Assembly (NCBI GenBank): GCA_937923405.1 | Contig: CALDUY010000026.1 | Coordinates: 62,001-126,000 of the forward strand | DNA: 64,000 nucleotides | Direction: 5' to 3' | DNA from: an uncultured Gemmataceae bacterium | GTDB lineage: Bacteria > Planctomycetota > Planctomycetia > Gemmatales > Gemmataceae | Shown here: piece by piece, positions 17,059-26,771 of the stretch | Layout: each line of letters begins with the position of its first letter | Position numbering within the stretch: position 1 is the stretch's first letter | Program-made: the position numbers and the translations under genes | Notes under the pieces: generated by a model | Database searches by the model: none | Told to the model about the DNA's origin: nothing | What the model saw: the letters and a program-made list of their open reading frames with translations, nothing else

Positions 17059-17160
17059 AGTGGTCGAGGACGAGCGAGAAAGTGATTTCTGGCTCAACGT
17101 AAGACCAGACATCCGGTGATCTAGACCTCTAGATCCGGCCCCTACCGGAAGGAGAAGATC

Positions 17161-18363
17161 GTGAGATCGAGTATGTCCCGTTTGTTTGCGCTTTTATTCT
17201 GTACCATTGCCCTGCACTCGATTACGCCCCTCACTCAAGCTGGGCCACTAGGAGTATCGGGCGACAGTCTTTTGGTGGTACGAGTAGGAAATGGCATCAA
17301 CCTGCTCAGTGCTAACGCCGCTGCGGTCAGCATTCTTGAAATTAATCGTGCTACGGGAGCGCTGATTCAGACGATTGACCTACCGACGAGCGGTGCGAGC
17401 GCTTTCACGCTCGCCGGGAACGATAGAACCGAGGGTACGCTTAGTGCAGTTGGCTCGACGGCGGGAGGAAACGCTCTTTTCACTCTTGCTGGTTACAATG
17501 CCAATGCATTGTCGGCGAATGTGGCTTCCGGCACCTCGACTCGCTTGGCTGGTCGGCTGGATCTCTCGGGCACCTTCGCCTCGTTCGGCATGGGCACCGC
17601 GTTTTCAGGTATATCGGTGAAGGGGGCGGCGACGACCACGGCGGGCAACGTCTTCTGGGTGACTGGAAACTCTGGAAACAATGGTGGCCTACAGTATCGA
17701 AATGCTGTCGGAACCGTGACTAACATTGGTTCGAGTGACACGCCAAATCCCAATCAGTTGCGCCAAGTTCAAGTACACGACACGAACTTATTCGTCGCTG
17801 GTGCTGGAGCTACTCCTGGTCGCGCGATTTTCGATGTAGGCGGCGGATTGCCAACGGGCGGCAGTCCCACCTTTACGAATGCCAACACGATCAATCTGGG
17901 TGGCAAGGAATACAACTCCTTCTTCTTCACCCGAGTTGGCACTGGCACGACATGGACGCCGCCTGGAAGTGCGGATACTGGCTACGACACACTCTACGCG
18001 GTCAATTCTAATGCTGGTACTGTGGAAAAGTGGAACTTCAATGGTACCTCTTGGGAGGCTAAAGGTACTATCGTCGCTTCCAGTGGTGCTTTCATCAACG
18101 TGACTGGTGTAACCATTGGCTCTAATGTCAACCTCTACTTGACCACCAGCGAAGCGGTTTGGCGTGGAACCGATACGACCGGTTTCGGAAGCAGCTTCAC
18201 TGGTACATCGTTCAGCACTTTGGTTACTGCTGGAACCAACTATGCTTTCCGTGGTATCGCCATCGTGCCCGAACCTGGTAGCCTTGCGCTGTGTGGTTTC
18301 GCGGTTGCAGGCTTCGCGGGCTACTTTGCTCGCCGCCGCAAAAGCAACATACTGCCCCAGTAA
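17161..18363 (+). CDS. PEP-CTERM-sorted surface protein
   Basis: A 400-residue secreted protein. It has a signal peptide (about residues 5-28, ending LTQAGP), a Gly/Ser/Thr/Asn-rich body of beta repeats, possibly a propeller, and a C-terminal PEP-CTERM signal: VPEPGSLALCGFAVAGFAGY and then ARRRK. The latter is recognised by exosortase (EpsH/XrtA-type) and the protein is then cut and anchored or released. Such proteins go with exopolysaccharide or biofilm matrix. The body has many AGTN/GTGTTW-type short repeats and no enzyme motif. The GTG at 17161 is chosen because GGAAGGAG lies 6 nt upstream. Confidence 0.88.
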   Translation: MRSSMSRLFALLFCTIALHSITPLTQAGPLGVSGDSLLVVRVGNGINLLSANAAAVSILEINRATGALIQTIDLPTSGASAFTLAGNDRTEGTLSAVGSTAGGNALFTLAGYNANALSANVASGTSTRLAGRLDLSGTFASFGMGTAFSGISVKGAATTTAGNVFWVTGNSGNNGGLQYRNAVGTVTNIGSSDTPNPNQLRQVQVHDTNLFVAGAGATPGRAIFDVGGGLPTGGSPTFTNANTINLGGKEYNSFFFTRVGTGTTWTPPGSADTGYDTLYAVNSNAGTVEKWNFNGTSWEAKGTIVASSGAFINVTGVTIGSNVNLYLTTSEAVWRGTDTTGFGSSFTGTSFSTLVTAGTNYAFRGIAIVPEPGSLALCGFAVAGFAGYFARRRKSNILPQ

Positions 18364-18398
18364 ATCAGTTCTCCTTCCTGAAGGATGTGGCTAACTAG

Positions 18399-18433
18399 AA
18401 AGGCCTGCCAGGGTTCACGCTGGCAGGCCTTTT
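18399..18433. terminator. Rho-independent terminator
   Basis: AAGGCCTGCCAG and CTGGCAGGCCTT form a perfect 12-bp stem with an 8-base loop, followed by TTTT on the plus strand. It ends the PEP-CTERM transcript; A residues before the stem give a weaker T-run for the convergent gene at 18454. Confidence 0.9.
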
Positions 18434-18453
18434 TGGCTTTCAGCATCTCTGGT

Positions 18454-20226
18454 TCACGGTTTCTTTGAGATCACGCGACCTGTCTTGCCGTCGATCTCCA
18501 GGCCGAGCTTCTCGTTCGTATCGACAAAGAAGACGAAACCGTTCATCATCTCGTGGAAAGTTTGCTGACCATCTCGAACGGTTGCAGTTGGATCGGGATT
18601 GAACGGATTGAATCGTGAGTTGTCGTAATGGGCGATCGCTTCCAGTCGAGTCCCTTTAGGCAATCGCTTTTTGCCTGGCTCCCATCGATAGGCCATCTGC
18701 CAGTCGAAATTGTAATTCGGGATGACCAGCAGCGTTTCCGAGGTGCCATCTGGATAGTGGGCCTTAAAGGTCATGTCTCGGCCACGGACGTGCATGTGGG
18801 TGAACAAGCCTACGCCGATCGAATCCTGAGCCAGCACACGACTGGCGCTGACTCGATGAGCCGGTGCGCCAGGTGGGATGGCGAACTTGGTGTCGGCGAG
18901 CAGGTGAAAGCGTAGATGCTGATCGATGCGGCCTGAAGCATACTTGAAGCCGACCGAGATTTGGCATTCTTCTGGTTTTCCGGTGGTCACATAGTGGATC
19001 TGCAACAGCAGTAGTGACCCCGCTGGAAGGCGGAATCCGATCCCCTGGTCCATGGTCATCGGTTCGCCGCCTGGCACGGTGCCGGTGATGAAGTTCTCCA
19101 TCTTCCATTTTTCGCCGACCTTGATGTAGGCCATGTTACAGTGATGCAACACACGGGGATTGTCTGGGAGAATTTGAATCCCCTGTACCCAGGTATCGTG
19201 CAAGAATAGATGCGGCAGGACAACGTACTTGTAGTCGATCACTCCGTCCGCAGGCAGTTCGTGCTTGGGAGCCTTGACGATGAGATCCGGTTTGCCGATC
19301 CGCCAGCCGGACTCGGCGGCGGCGGGCGGCTTGGGTTGCTTCGCCTCCTCACCGCGCGCCTTGCCGGTGCGAATCCATTGCAGGATGGTGTCCCGCTCTT
19401 GCTCGGACAACCCGCGACGATTAGTGAACTCGATGTGTGAGGGAGCGGCGTACCACGGCGGCATCCGTTCGTCGCGGACTACCTCGGCGATGGTGTTCGC
19501 CTTGCCGGCCACTTGTTCGTATGTACCCAGCGTGAACGGCGCTGCTGTGCCCGGTTTGTGACACTCGACACAGTGCTTTTGCAGGATCGGCGCGACATGA
19601 TCGGCGAAGGTAATCGTCTCGTTGGGTTTGGGCAGTTCGGTACGAGTAATGATGCAGCCATCGACCGCTGTTTCCGGAACCGCCACGTCTTTTCCGGCGA
19701 GGACCGCTTCGATGGCCTCACGAAGCTCCTGACGAGTCGGCTTGGGGATGCCGCCGCCGATCCGGTACTGATCGTCGATGCGACCGCGGTAGCGCAACTT
19801 GCGGTCAGCGTCGAGGACGGCCACCTCGGGAGTCCGCTTCACGCCGACAGCGGCAGCACATCGAGCGTCGAAATCGCGGACCATCGGAAAAGCGATGTCG
19901 AACTCCACTGCCTGGGCGGCCATCGCACGGATAGAATCTTCGCCGCCGGAGTTGATCCCTAGAAACTGAACCCCACGATCGCGATACTCTTTTTCCAAGC
20001 GAGACAAGGTCGGCAGGTAACGCTTGGCCAGGGGGCAAGTCGTGTTCACGAACGCCAGCACCACCGCTTTGCTCTTGGGTAACTCGCTCAACGACCTATT
20101 CAGATAGCGAATATCCTTGAAGCTCAAGTCAGGAATTGTGTCACCGAGCTTCACAGAAACCTCGGCGCTGGCCGAGCCAGGCCATGCCAGGACGACTCCC
20201 AGCAGGAGAGGGAAGAGACGTAGCAT
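18454..20226 (-). CDS. Redoxin-cytochrome c-copper monooxygenase-like fusion
   Basis: A 590-residue exported protein with three parts. After a signal peptide (ends SASAEV) comes a thioredoxin-fold redoxin domain with NTTCPLAKRY, where only the first Cys of CxxC remains. Next is a single heme-c site, CVECH (residues 219-223), in the HVAPILQKHCVECHKPG context common in planctomycete cytochromes. The C-terminal half resembles the PHM/dopamine-monooxygenase copper fold: VLHHCN, LLQIHYVT, THMHVRGR and HEMM match in order the known copper ligands. A redox enzyme passing electrons between heme and copper is plausible; the substrate is unknown. The ATG at 20226, with GAGGAA 9 nt upstream, is preferred over a GTG seven codons earlier. 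Confidence 0.8.
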   Translation of the reverse strand: MLRLFPLLLGVVLAWPGSASAEVSVKLGDTIPDLSFKDIRYLNRSLSELPKSKAVVLAFVNTTCPLAKRYLPTLSRLEKEYRDRGVQFLGINSGGEDSIRAMAAQAVEFDIAFPMVRDFDARCAAAVGVKRTPEVAVLDADRKLRYRGRIDDQYRIGGGIPKPTRQELREAIEAVLAGKDVAVPETAVDGCIITRTELPKPNETITFADHVAPILQKHCVECHKPGTAAPFTLGTYEQVAGKANTIAEVVRDERMPPWYAAPSHIEFTNRRGLSEQERDTILQWIRTGKARGEEAKQPKPPAAAESGWRIGKPDLIVKAPKHELPADGVIDYKYVVLPHLFLHDTWVQGIQILPDNPRVLHHCNMAYIKVGEKWKMENFITGTVPGGEPMTMDQGIGFRLPAGSLLLLQIHYVTTGKPEECQISVGFKYASGRIDQHLRFHLLADTKFAIPPGAPAHRVSASRVLAQDSIGVGLFTHMHVRGRDMTFKAHYPDGTSETLLVIPNYNFDWQMAYRWEPGKKRLPKGTRLEAIAHYDNSRFNPFNPDPTATVRDGQQTFHEMMNGFVFFVDTNEKLGLEIDGKTGRVISKKP

Positions 20227-20324
20227 CGCTTGAAGTTCCTCGTTCACGAAGGTTGGAGAAAGCCGGCCGGTTCAGGAATTATCTCCGCTTCACGACGAGT
20301 TGCAAGCGTTCTGTCACGGATTGC

Positions 20325-22967
20325 TCAGGTGCTGGTCACGGTCGACGAATGGTTTTCGATCAGAGCACGGAGCTGCTTATAGTCGGCCTTGCCCGTGCCT
20401 AGCATCGGAATCGCTTCGACACGTCGAACTTCATCCAAGCGCATGACGCCGTGAAACCCTTCGCGAACCAGTATCTCGTTAGCCTCACGAGGGGAGATCG
20501 GCTCTGTGGTGAACAGAACGACTTTGCGACCGCCTCCCTCTTGTTCGATCCCCTCGACGGCGACACGCGGCCCATCCGGGGACGGCGGAAACAGGCGAGT
20601 GAACGGCTCTTCCAAAGCGGGCAGGGAGATCATTTCTCCGCCGGCCTTGATGAATCGTTTCAAGCGTCCGGTGAAATGAATGTAGCCCTCCTCGTCCAAC
20701 GAGACGAGGTCGCCGGTAACGTACCAGCGTTTGCCGTTGATTTCCCGGAAGGGGGACGGGGAATCGCCCAGATAACCGGGAAAGACCGTCGGACCAGCGA
20801 CGAGGAGCATGCCCATTTTGCCCGGAGGAAGCGGCTGGTCGGTCTCCAAATCGACGACGAGCAGTTCAACTCCGGGCAGGGCTTTCCCCACGGTGCCGCG
20901 CTTGGCTTGATGGATCGGATTTACGGACACTACCGGGGCGCATTCCGTGATACCGTATCCTTCCAGAATCTCCGCCTTGGGAGCGGCTTGGCTTAGTCGA
21001 TCAAACACCGATTGCGGGCACTTCTCCGCGCCGACAATGACCATGCGCAGCGAGGTCAATTCACCCGGCTCGGCACGATCAAGAATGTAACTGACGAAAG
21101 TCGGCGTCCCGACAAGAATCGTGGGTTTGTACAGACCAATCTTGCGAGCCAAGGCAAACGAGTCTGTCGGGTCCGGATGACGAACCACACGCACACCGCT
21201 TAGCAGCGGAAATAGTCCGGTGATCGACAGGCCAAAACTGTGGAAGGCGGGAAGGAAGCCCAGGATCGAATCACGCCGATCGACCTGAAGCATCTGTATC
21301 CCACCGCGCTGATTGATAATGATGTTACGATGCGTCAAGGGAACCGCTTTCGGAGCCTTTTCCGATCCGGACGTGAACAGGATGACGGCAGGATCGTTGG
21401 GGTCGGGGCGCGGGGTCTGTCGGCGGATGCTTCCAGGCAAGAACCTTACCTGCAACAGAGTGGCCAGAGCCTCTAGTTTACCGAGCTGCTTGCGAAGTTC
21501 TTCGAGGAACAAATACTCCGTGCCGTTGACTTGAATCTCGGTTCGGTCGATAAATAATTGCGAGGTGATGACGTGCTGAAGCTCCGTCAGCCGAGCCGCG
21601 TGAGCCAAATTGGCTGGCCCCGTCGTCCAGTTCAGCACCACCGGAATCTTGTCAGCGAGATACAGTCCTAGCAGCGCCAGGTCGCAGGCCGCCGAGGCCG
21701 GCAGTAACAGTCCGACGTGCTTGCCCGGCAACTGCCGAAAGCGACGTGCCATCAGCAAGGCCCCAACCAGGACCCGTTCGTAGGTCAGTATGCCGGAACG
21801 ATCATCCGCACAGACGACATCGCGGCGCGACGCCAAGGCCCGAGCGACGAACGCCTCGGGGATCGAGTCGCCGAGAATCTCGGCGAGCTGGCTACTGGGG
21901 GGAGAGAACCACACGGGACTCGGTGGCGGGGGCGGCTGTCGCTGCATCAATCCTGACGCCAGCGCGTACAGCTCGCCGACCGTTTCCGGCACCCGATCCG
22001 CGGTGAAGCCAAAGCGCTTTTCGATGGCCTGGCTCAGTTCACTGCGTAGCAAGCTATCCAGACCAAACGCATCGAGATGCATCTCGGGTTTGAGATCAGC
22101 AGAGGCGGCTCGATCACTGATCCGTTCCAGAATCATCTCGTTGACTGCCTGACGAGTTTCGTCTTTTACTTTGGAGAGATAGAAGGTCTCATTTGTAGGC
22201 AGTGGGGGGAATTCATGCGTCCGCGCGCCAAACAGAAAGTGAACCGGAACAAACAGGCGTTCCTCCGGATCGGTATTGTACCACTTCTCTAGCCAGGGGT
22301 TGAGTTGCTCTCGCTCCAGTCCAGGGAGGCGGTCGCGCTCGACGTGTTCCAGAGTAATAGTGACGTTGCGTCGCGGGGTGAAAAACACCAGGTTCGACAG
22401 TACCCAGAACACTCCTTGCAGGAATCGCTTACCCATCGGCGGCGCAGTACCATCCCAGCCGTAACTGAAGCGGCTGCCCCACAGGCCGCGAGTTCGAGCC
22501 AGCACGATTTTGGCCTCGGGCACATCCTTCAGGACGTCGGAAAGAGTTCGAGCCGCTCCGAGCCGCTCTAGACCATTGCGTTGCAAACGACCTGAAGGCC
22601 ACAGCACGACGTTACGTCCGGATCGCAACGCCGACTTGACCTCCTCAATCGCCTCTAGGGTTCGCGCTCGTCCTTGTGCGCTGATCTGATCCGTGTCAGG
22701 TACGCGGATCGCTTCCAAGGCCCACATCATCAGCCGCATCACCGGTCCTTGGAAGTTGCCCTCGAACAATAGGGGGCGCGGACTCAGTCCCGGATCGAGA
22801 AAAGAGACCACGATCGGCGGATCGGCGTAGGCTGGATGGTTCGGTAGAATCAAGATGGGCCGATCGAGCTTTTTTATTTGATCGAGACCAAGAATTCGCA
22901 CGCGATAGCGCAACGATAGAGCGAATCGTCCAATGAGCAGCAAGAGATAGCGACAGAATCGCAACAT
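20325..22967 (-). CDS. PlsC-ACP-AMP-ligase fusion (Aas-like)
   Basis: An 880-residue protein. Residues about 1-210 form a PlsC-type acyltransferase with the HX4D motif in NHPAYADP. Residues about 260-345 form an acyl-carrier domain, with phosphopantetheine Ser in the DSL of AFGLDSLLRSEL. From about 370 to the end lies an AMP-forming acyl ligase with TSGSEKAPKAVPLTHRN, EGYGITECAPV and YVTGDLV. E. coli Aas joins PlsC and ligase to re-acylate lysophospholipid; here an ACP is built in between them, so one chain may activate, carry and transfer a fatty acid. It stands alone, divergent from the GT39 gene. Confidence 0.87.
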   Translation of the reverse strand: MLRFCRYLLLLIGRFALSLRYRVRILGLDQIKKLDRPILILPNHPAYADPPIVVSFLDPGLSPRPLLFEGNFQGPVMRLMMWALEAIRVPDTDQISAQGRARTLEAIEEVKSALRSGRNVVLWPSGRLQRNGLERLGAARTLSDVLKDVPEAKIVLARTRGLWGSRFSYGWDGTAPPMGKRFLQGVFWVLSNLVFFTPRRNVTITLEHVERDRLPGLEREQLNPWLEKWYNTDPEERLFVPVHFLFGARTHEFPPLPTNETFYLSKVKDETRQAVNEMILERISDRAASADLKPEMHLDAFGLDSLLRSELSQAIEKRFGFTADRVPETVGELYALASGLMQRQPPPPPSPVWFSPPSSQLAEILGDSIPEAFVARALASRRDVVCADDRSGILTYERVLVGALLMARRFRQLPGKHVGLLLPASAACDLALLGLYLADKIPVVLNWTTGPANLAHAARLTELQHVITSQLFIDRTEIQVNGTEYLFLEELRKQLGKLEALATLLQVRFLPGSIRRQTPRPDPNDPAVILFTSGSEKAPKAVPLTHRNIIINQRGGIQMLQVDRRDSILGFLPAFHSFGLSITGLFPLLSGVRVVRHPDPTDSFALARKIGLYKPTILVGTPTFVSYILDRAEPGELTSLRMVIVGAEKCPQSVFDRLSQAAPKAEILEGYGITECAPVVSVNPIHQAKRGTVGKALPGVELLVVDLETDQPLPPGKMGMLLVAGPTVFPGYLGDSPSPFREINGKRWYVTGDLVSLDEEGYIHFTGRLKRFIKAGGEMISLPALEEPFTRLFPPSPDGPRVAVEGIEQEGGGRKVVLFTTEPISPREANEILVREGFHGVMRLDEVRRVEAIPMLGTGKADYKQLRALIENHSSTVTST

Positions 22968-23203
22968 GATTGGGCCCTCGATCGCGGGAGATTCTGATCT
23001 GGGAATCTAGCGGAATGGCACGCGATTCGCCAGAGTTATCACTCGAATTCCCACACATCAAAGCAGCTTCATGCCTCGAAGTGGTCACACTCTCGCCAGC
23101 TCTCATTCTGAGATTAAGGGGAGAGCATCAGACAACCTCGCGTTGACCGAATCAGACGCTCCCGGCATGATCTAGACTTCCTGCCCTCAAAGGATGACGC
23201 GGA

Positions 23204-24829
23204 ATGGAAGCTACACCTACGCTCTGGAGTCAGTTCGGTCAGTTCTGGTCGGGCCAGTTGTTCGGCGGTCCCTCTCAGGCGGAATCCGGAGCGCCTCGTC
23301 TGAGTTCGCTTGCGCTATTGGTGCTACTGCCGGGCCTGTTGCTGTACCCGTGCCTGGGGTTCCACCTGTTCGAGCCGGACGAAAGCCGTTACGCTCAGAT
23401 TCCGCGAGAGATGCTTCAGCGCGGCGATCTGCTTCTGCCCACGTTGCAGGGCGAACCATACCTGGACAAGCCGCCGCTCTTTTATTGGCTAGTGATGCTG
23501 TCGTACCAGCTATTGGGAGTTCACGATTGGTCGGCTCGACTAGTACCAGCCGTGGCCGTGCATCTGACCATCCTGCTGACCTATTTGCTGGGGCGACGCC
23601 TAGTCGGGGAGCGAGCCGCCTTGTTCGGAGCGGTTTTACTGACTATCGCGCCAGGCTTCCTCAGCGTATCGCGCTTGCTGATCCTTGATGGACTGCTGAC
23701 GCTGTTTGTAGTGGCGGCCTTGTTCGCGTTGCTGGAAGCCACGCAAGGGGCCATGCTACGCTGGAGTTGGTGGGCCTTCACCGCGGTCGCGCTGGGACTG
23801 GGTGTGCTAACTAAAGGGCCAGTGATTCTGCTTCTGGTCATGCCGCCATGGTGGCTGCATCGTCAGTGGACACGAACTGGAGCGAAGGTCAGCAAACTCG
23901 CCTGGGCGGTGTTGTTGGGGATCATTCTGGCGATCAATTTGCCGTGGTACGTCTCTTTGACACTGCAACTGCCTGGATTTGTTCGCTACTTCTTCTGGGA
24001 ACACAACATTCAACGCTTTCTCGCACCGGAGATCCACGTTCGCGGCGTGTGGTTTTACCTTCCTTTGTTGGTCGTGATGTTGTTGCCTGCCTCGCTGCTT
24101 ATTTGGCCACTTACACGATTTTATTTGTCGCTGGAAAAAGACACGGCATCGCAGCGCTCAGCGGAATTGGGGTTCTGTCTACTGGCCGGCAGCTGGGGCA
24201 TTTTGTTTTTCTCGCTGTCGTCGTGCAAACTGCCGACCTACATTTTGCCCGCGCTGCCGTTTCTCGCCCTGTGCATTGGCGCGTTCCTGTCCGCAACCAC
24301 TTGGCGGACGTCCTGGCTAGTCCGCTATGCAACCGCAAGTTCCGTCGCCTTGATCGTAGTCGCTCACTTCGTGGCGCTACCGTGGTACGCCTGGTATCGC
24401 TCGCCAATGAGTCGGCCCGCTGAGGTACTGGAACTGTGCCAGGATCGCTCGATGCCGATTGTTTGCTACCCGCGGAACTGTGACTCGATCGCATTCTATC
24501 TGGGCCGAAGTGATCTGCGTGTGATTCGCAGCAAAGACATTGAGGAGTTACGCACCCTGGTAAGGGTGCAACCGCGTACCGTGATTCTCTGCACGCATCG
24601 GCATTCGTTGCAGGGGCTGAAGCAACTCTTGCCTCCCGAGGTGCGCATCGTACAGGAACGCCGCATGGGACTGGCACCGATTCCCGGCGTGCCGGACTGG
24701 GCTATGAAGCCGTTGGCCAAGCTCATGGGCGAAACCGCGTTGGGGCTGGCCGACTTGGCGGTTGTCGAGATGCCCACTCTCACTGCTCAGGCGCATCCTT
24801 GTCAGCAGCAGGCCAATCGTCTACCGTAG
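23204..24829 (+). CDS. GT39/ArnT-like membrane glycosyltransferase
   Basis: A 541-residue protein with about ten to twelve membrane segments. The first extracytoplasmic loop carries FEPDESRYAQIPREML, holding the conserved acidic pair of GT39/ArnT enzymes, and then YLDKPPLFYWLVM. A soluble C-terminal domain follows from about 400. ArnT-type enzymes move a sugar from a polyprenyl-phosphate carrier to lipid A, proteins or other acceptors on the outer face of the inner membrane. AAAGGA lies 8 nt before the ATG. It is followed by the sigma54 activator gene after 33 bases and may share its transcript. Confidence 0.88.
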   Translation: MEATPTLWSQFGQFWSGQLFGGPSQAESGAPRLSSLALLVLLPGLLLYPCLGFHLFEPDESRYAQIPREMLQRGDLLLPTLQGEPYLDKPPLFYWLVMLSYQLLGVHDWSARLVPAVAVHLTILLTYLLGRRLVGERAALFGAVLLTIAPGFLSVSRLLILDGLLTLFVVAALFALLEATQGAMLRWSWWAFTAVALGLGVLTKGPVILLLVMPPWWLHRQWTRTGAKVSKLAWAVLLGIILAINLPWYVSLTLQLPGFVRYFFWEHNIQRFLAPEIHVRGVWFYLPLLVVMLLPASLLIWPLTRFYLSLEKDTASQRSAELGFCLLAGSWGILFFSLSSCKLPTYILPALPFLALCIGAFLSATTWRTSWLVRYATASSVALIVVAHFVALPWYAWYRSPMSRPAEVLELCQDRSMPIVCYPRNCDSIAFYLGRSDLRVIRSKDIEELRTLVRVQPRTVILCTHRHSLQGLKQLLPPEVRIVQERRMGLAPIPGVPDWAMKPLAKLMGETALGLADLAVVEMPTLTAQAHPCQQQANRLP

Positions 24830-24862
24830 AATATCGGCCTGAACTTACTACCGAGTGACGAC

Positions 24863-26686
24863 ATGCGTGCGCGGTTGACCGTAGAGCGTGGCTTTGCCAC
24901 ACCTCGCGAGACCGAACTGGAGCCAGCCACGCGACTTCGCCTTGGGCGGAATCGCGACAATCACATTATTTTGCAGGATAAACACGCTTCTCGTTGGCAC
25001 GCTGAACTGATCTTCCGCGACGACCGCTGGCACGTCCTTGATCTATCGACTACGAATGGCACCCTCATCGACGGTTGCCGGATCTATTACGAAACTCCGC
25101 TGCTTCACAATCAGGTTGTCAGCATCGGAGAGGTGCAGTTGCGGTTTGAGGTGCTCAGTCAACTTTCTGAAGAAGTAACCGCCGAACGCACTCCCGTTCC
25201 GCAGACAATGTCCAAAGCGACATCGGATAGTGATGTCTCGACGTTCGAGTTTGACGAACTCAGCATTTTGTTTCGGTTCATGAACCGTTCGCTGACGGAG
25301 ACAGCCCCAGACCGCATCGTGGCCGAGGCTCTGCAAGCCGTGCTGTCGCAAACGCATGCCGATCTGGCCGGTTTTCTCTCATTGGACAATATGGCAAATC
25401 TGCGGATGGTGCTGCCCGTGCAGGCGGCAGTAGATCACCACTTGAGCCGTCGCCTGACTCAGCAAGTGCAGCAGTTGGGCCGCCGGGTCTGGCTCGGCTC
25501 GGTGGAGGATCGCTCCCTGGAAAGCGAAAGTCTATCGAGCTTCCACGACGCACTGTGCATTCCGCTTCGGGCCAAGCAGCCGGGAGCCGCCGACGCTCCG
25601 TTGGGGGCGTTACACGTCTACAAAACGGCTAAGATGTTCACGCCGCGACAGGTGCGCTTCTGCGAAGTGCTGGCGGCCAACCTAGCCACGGCGCTGCACC
25701 TGCTCCGCAGCCAACGCGCCCTGGAAGCTGACAATTCTCGACTACGGGTCCATTCGCCATCGGCAGGCAGTGAGCTGATCGGCTCCAGCGCGGTGATAGG
25801 ACAACTTCGCCAGCAGGTGCAACGCTTGGCCGACAGTCCCGCAACAGTGTTGATCTTCGGAGAAAGCGGAGTCGGTAAAGAGCTAGTGGCCCTGGGTCTG
25901 CACAACCATAGCAGCCGCGCCCAGGGGCCGTTGGTCATCGTCAATTGTGCCTCGATCAACTCCTCGATGGCAGAGTCCGAACTGTTCGGCCACGTCCGCG
26001 GCGCGTTCACCGGCGCGACTCGCGACCATCCGGGCTACCTCGCTCAGGCCGACATGGGCACACTCTTCCTCGACGAATTGGGCGAGCTTTCGCTCGATCT
26101 ACAAGCAAAGCTGCTGCGAGCGATCGAGACGCGCAGTTTTCGTCCGGTCGGAGCACGATCGGATCAACGCGCGGACGTCCGCATCCTGGCCGCCACCAAC
26201 CGTGACCTGGAAAAGGAAGTACGCGAGGGGCGCTTTCGCAAGGATCTGTTCTTTCGTCTGACGGCACGAATCAGCATACCGCCGTTACGGGAACATCGCG
26301 AGGATGTGCCCGAGTTGGTCCAGCATTTTTTGGCTCGCCTGACTCGCGAGTATCGAAGACAGGTTACCCTCTCTGAGGCAGCGATCGAGCGGCTGATGGT
26401 TTACGATTGGCCGGGCAATGTGCGGCAGTTACGCAGCGTTTTGGAAGGAGCCGTGGCGATGGCCTGCGACGGCGCGGTCCTGCACGCGGGAGATTTGAAT
26501 TTGCCCGAAGATAAACCCCAGGGGACGCTCGATTCCCCGCCAAGTCTGAATCTGGAGGTGCTGGAGGAATGGGCCATCCGCCATGCCTTGGAGCATACAG
26601 GGCGGAATAACACCCAGGCGGCACGATTGCTCGGCATTCACCGCGACACCTTGATTAACAAGTTGAAAAAGTATCGAATCGAATGA
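24863..26686 (+). CDS. FHA-GAF sigma54-dependent activator
   Basis: A 607-residue regulator. An N-terminal FHA domain (about 10-95: LRLGRNRDNHIIL, DKHASRWHAEL, STTNGTLIDG) reads phosphothreonine partners. A GAF domain covers about 140-280. The AAA+ domain has GESGVGKE (Walker A), the sigma54-contacting GAFTGA, LFLDELGEL (Walker B) and the arginine-finger region. A Fis-type helix-turn-helix ends the protein (NNTQAARLLGIHRDTLINKLKKY). It opens sigma54 promoters. Use of FHA in place of a receiver domain suggests control by a Ser/Thr kinase, of which planctomycetes have many. Target genes are unknown. Confidence 0.93.
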   Translation: MRARLTVERGFATPRETELEPATRLRLGRNRDNHIILQDKHASRWHAELIFRDDRWHVLDLSTTNGTLIDGCRIYYETPLLHNQVVSIGEVQLRFEVLSQLSEEVTAERTPVPQTMSKATSDSDVSTFEFDELSILFRFMNRSLTETAPDRIVAEALQAVLSQTHADLAGFLSLDNMANLRMVLPVQAAVDHHLSRRLTQQVQQLGRRVWLGSVEDRSLESESLSSFHDALCIPLRAKQPGAADAPLGALHVYKTAKMFTPRQVRFCEVLAANLATALHLLRSQRALEADNSRLRVHSPSAGSELIGSSAVIGQLRQQVQRLADSPATVLIFGESGVGKELVALGLHNHSSRAQGPLVIVNCASINSSMAESELFGHVRGAFTGATRDHPGYLAQADMGTLFLDELGELSLDLQAKLLRAIETRSFRPVGARSDQRADVRILAATNRDLEKEVREGRFRKDLFFRLTARISIPPLREHREDVPELVQHFLARLTREYRRQVTLSEAAIERLMVYDWPGNVRQLRSVLEGAVAMACDGAVLHAGDLNLPEDKPQGTLDSPPSLNLEVLEEWAIRHALEHTGRNNTQAARLLGIHRDTLINKLKKYRIE

Positions 26687-26711
26687 CTGCCAAGCCGAAT
26701 TGATCGGCACA

Positions 26712-26745
26712 AAAACGGATCGGGAGCAACGACGACTCCCGATCC
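26712..26745 (-). terminator. Terminator of csrA
   Basis: On the minus strand GGATCGGGAG and CTCCCGATCC pair perfectly (10 bp, 9-base loop) and are followed by GTTTTTG. This ends csrA and also lies 30 bases past the convergent activator gene. Confidence 0.85.
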
Positions 26746-26771
26746 CTGAAGAGTAGGTGAATAAGGCGTGG

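Larger units (their letters stand above)
16799..17160. other. Long leader/promoter region of the PEP-CTERM gene
   Basis: This 362-base gap is AT-rich in its middle (about 16895-17000), then GC-richer. It holds a candidate promoter at 16961-16989, a small CCAGCT/AGCTGG hairpin (17003-17021) and an 8-bp inverted repeat at 17032-17058. No gene was recognised. If the promoter is right, the PEP-CTERM transcript has a leader of over 150 bases. Confidence 0.5.

Noticed and set aside
17025..17060. TTCGATT-C sequence looking like a tRNA T arm
   Set aside because: The flanking bases do not form the 5-bp T stem, and no acceptor or anticodon stem is present; the sequence is better read as an inverted repeat.
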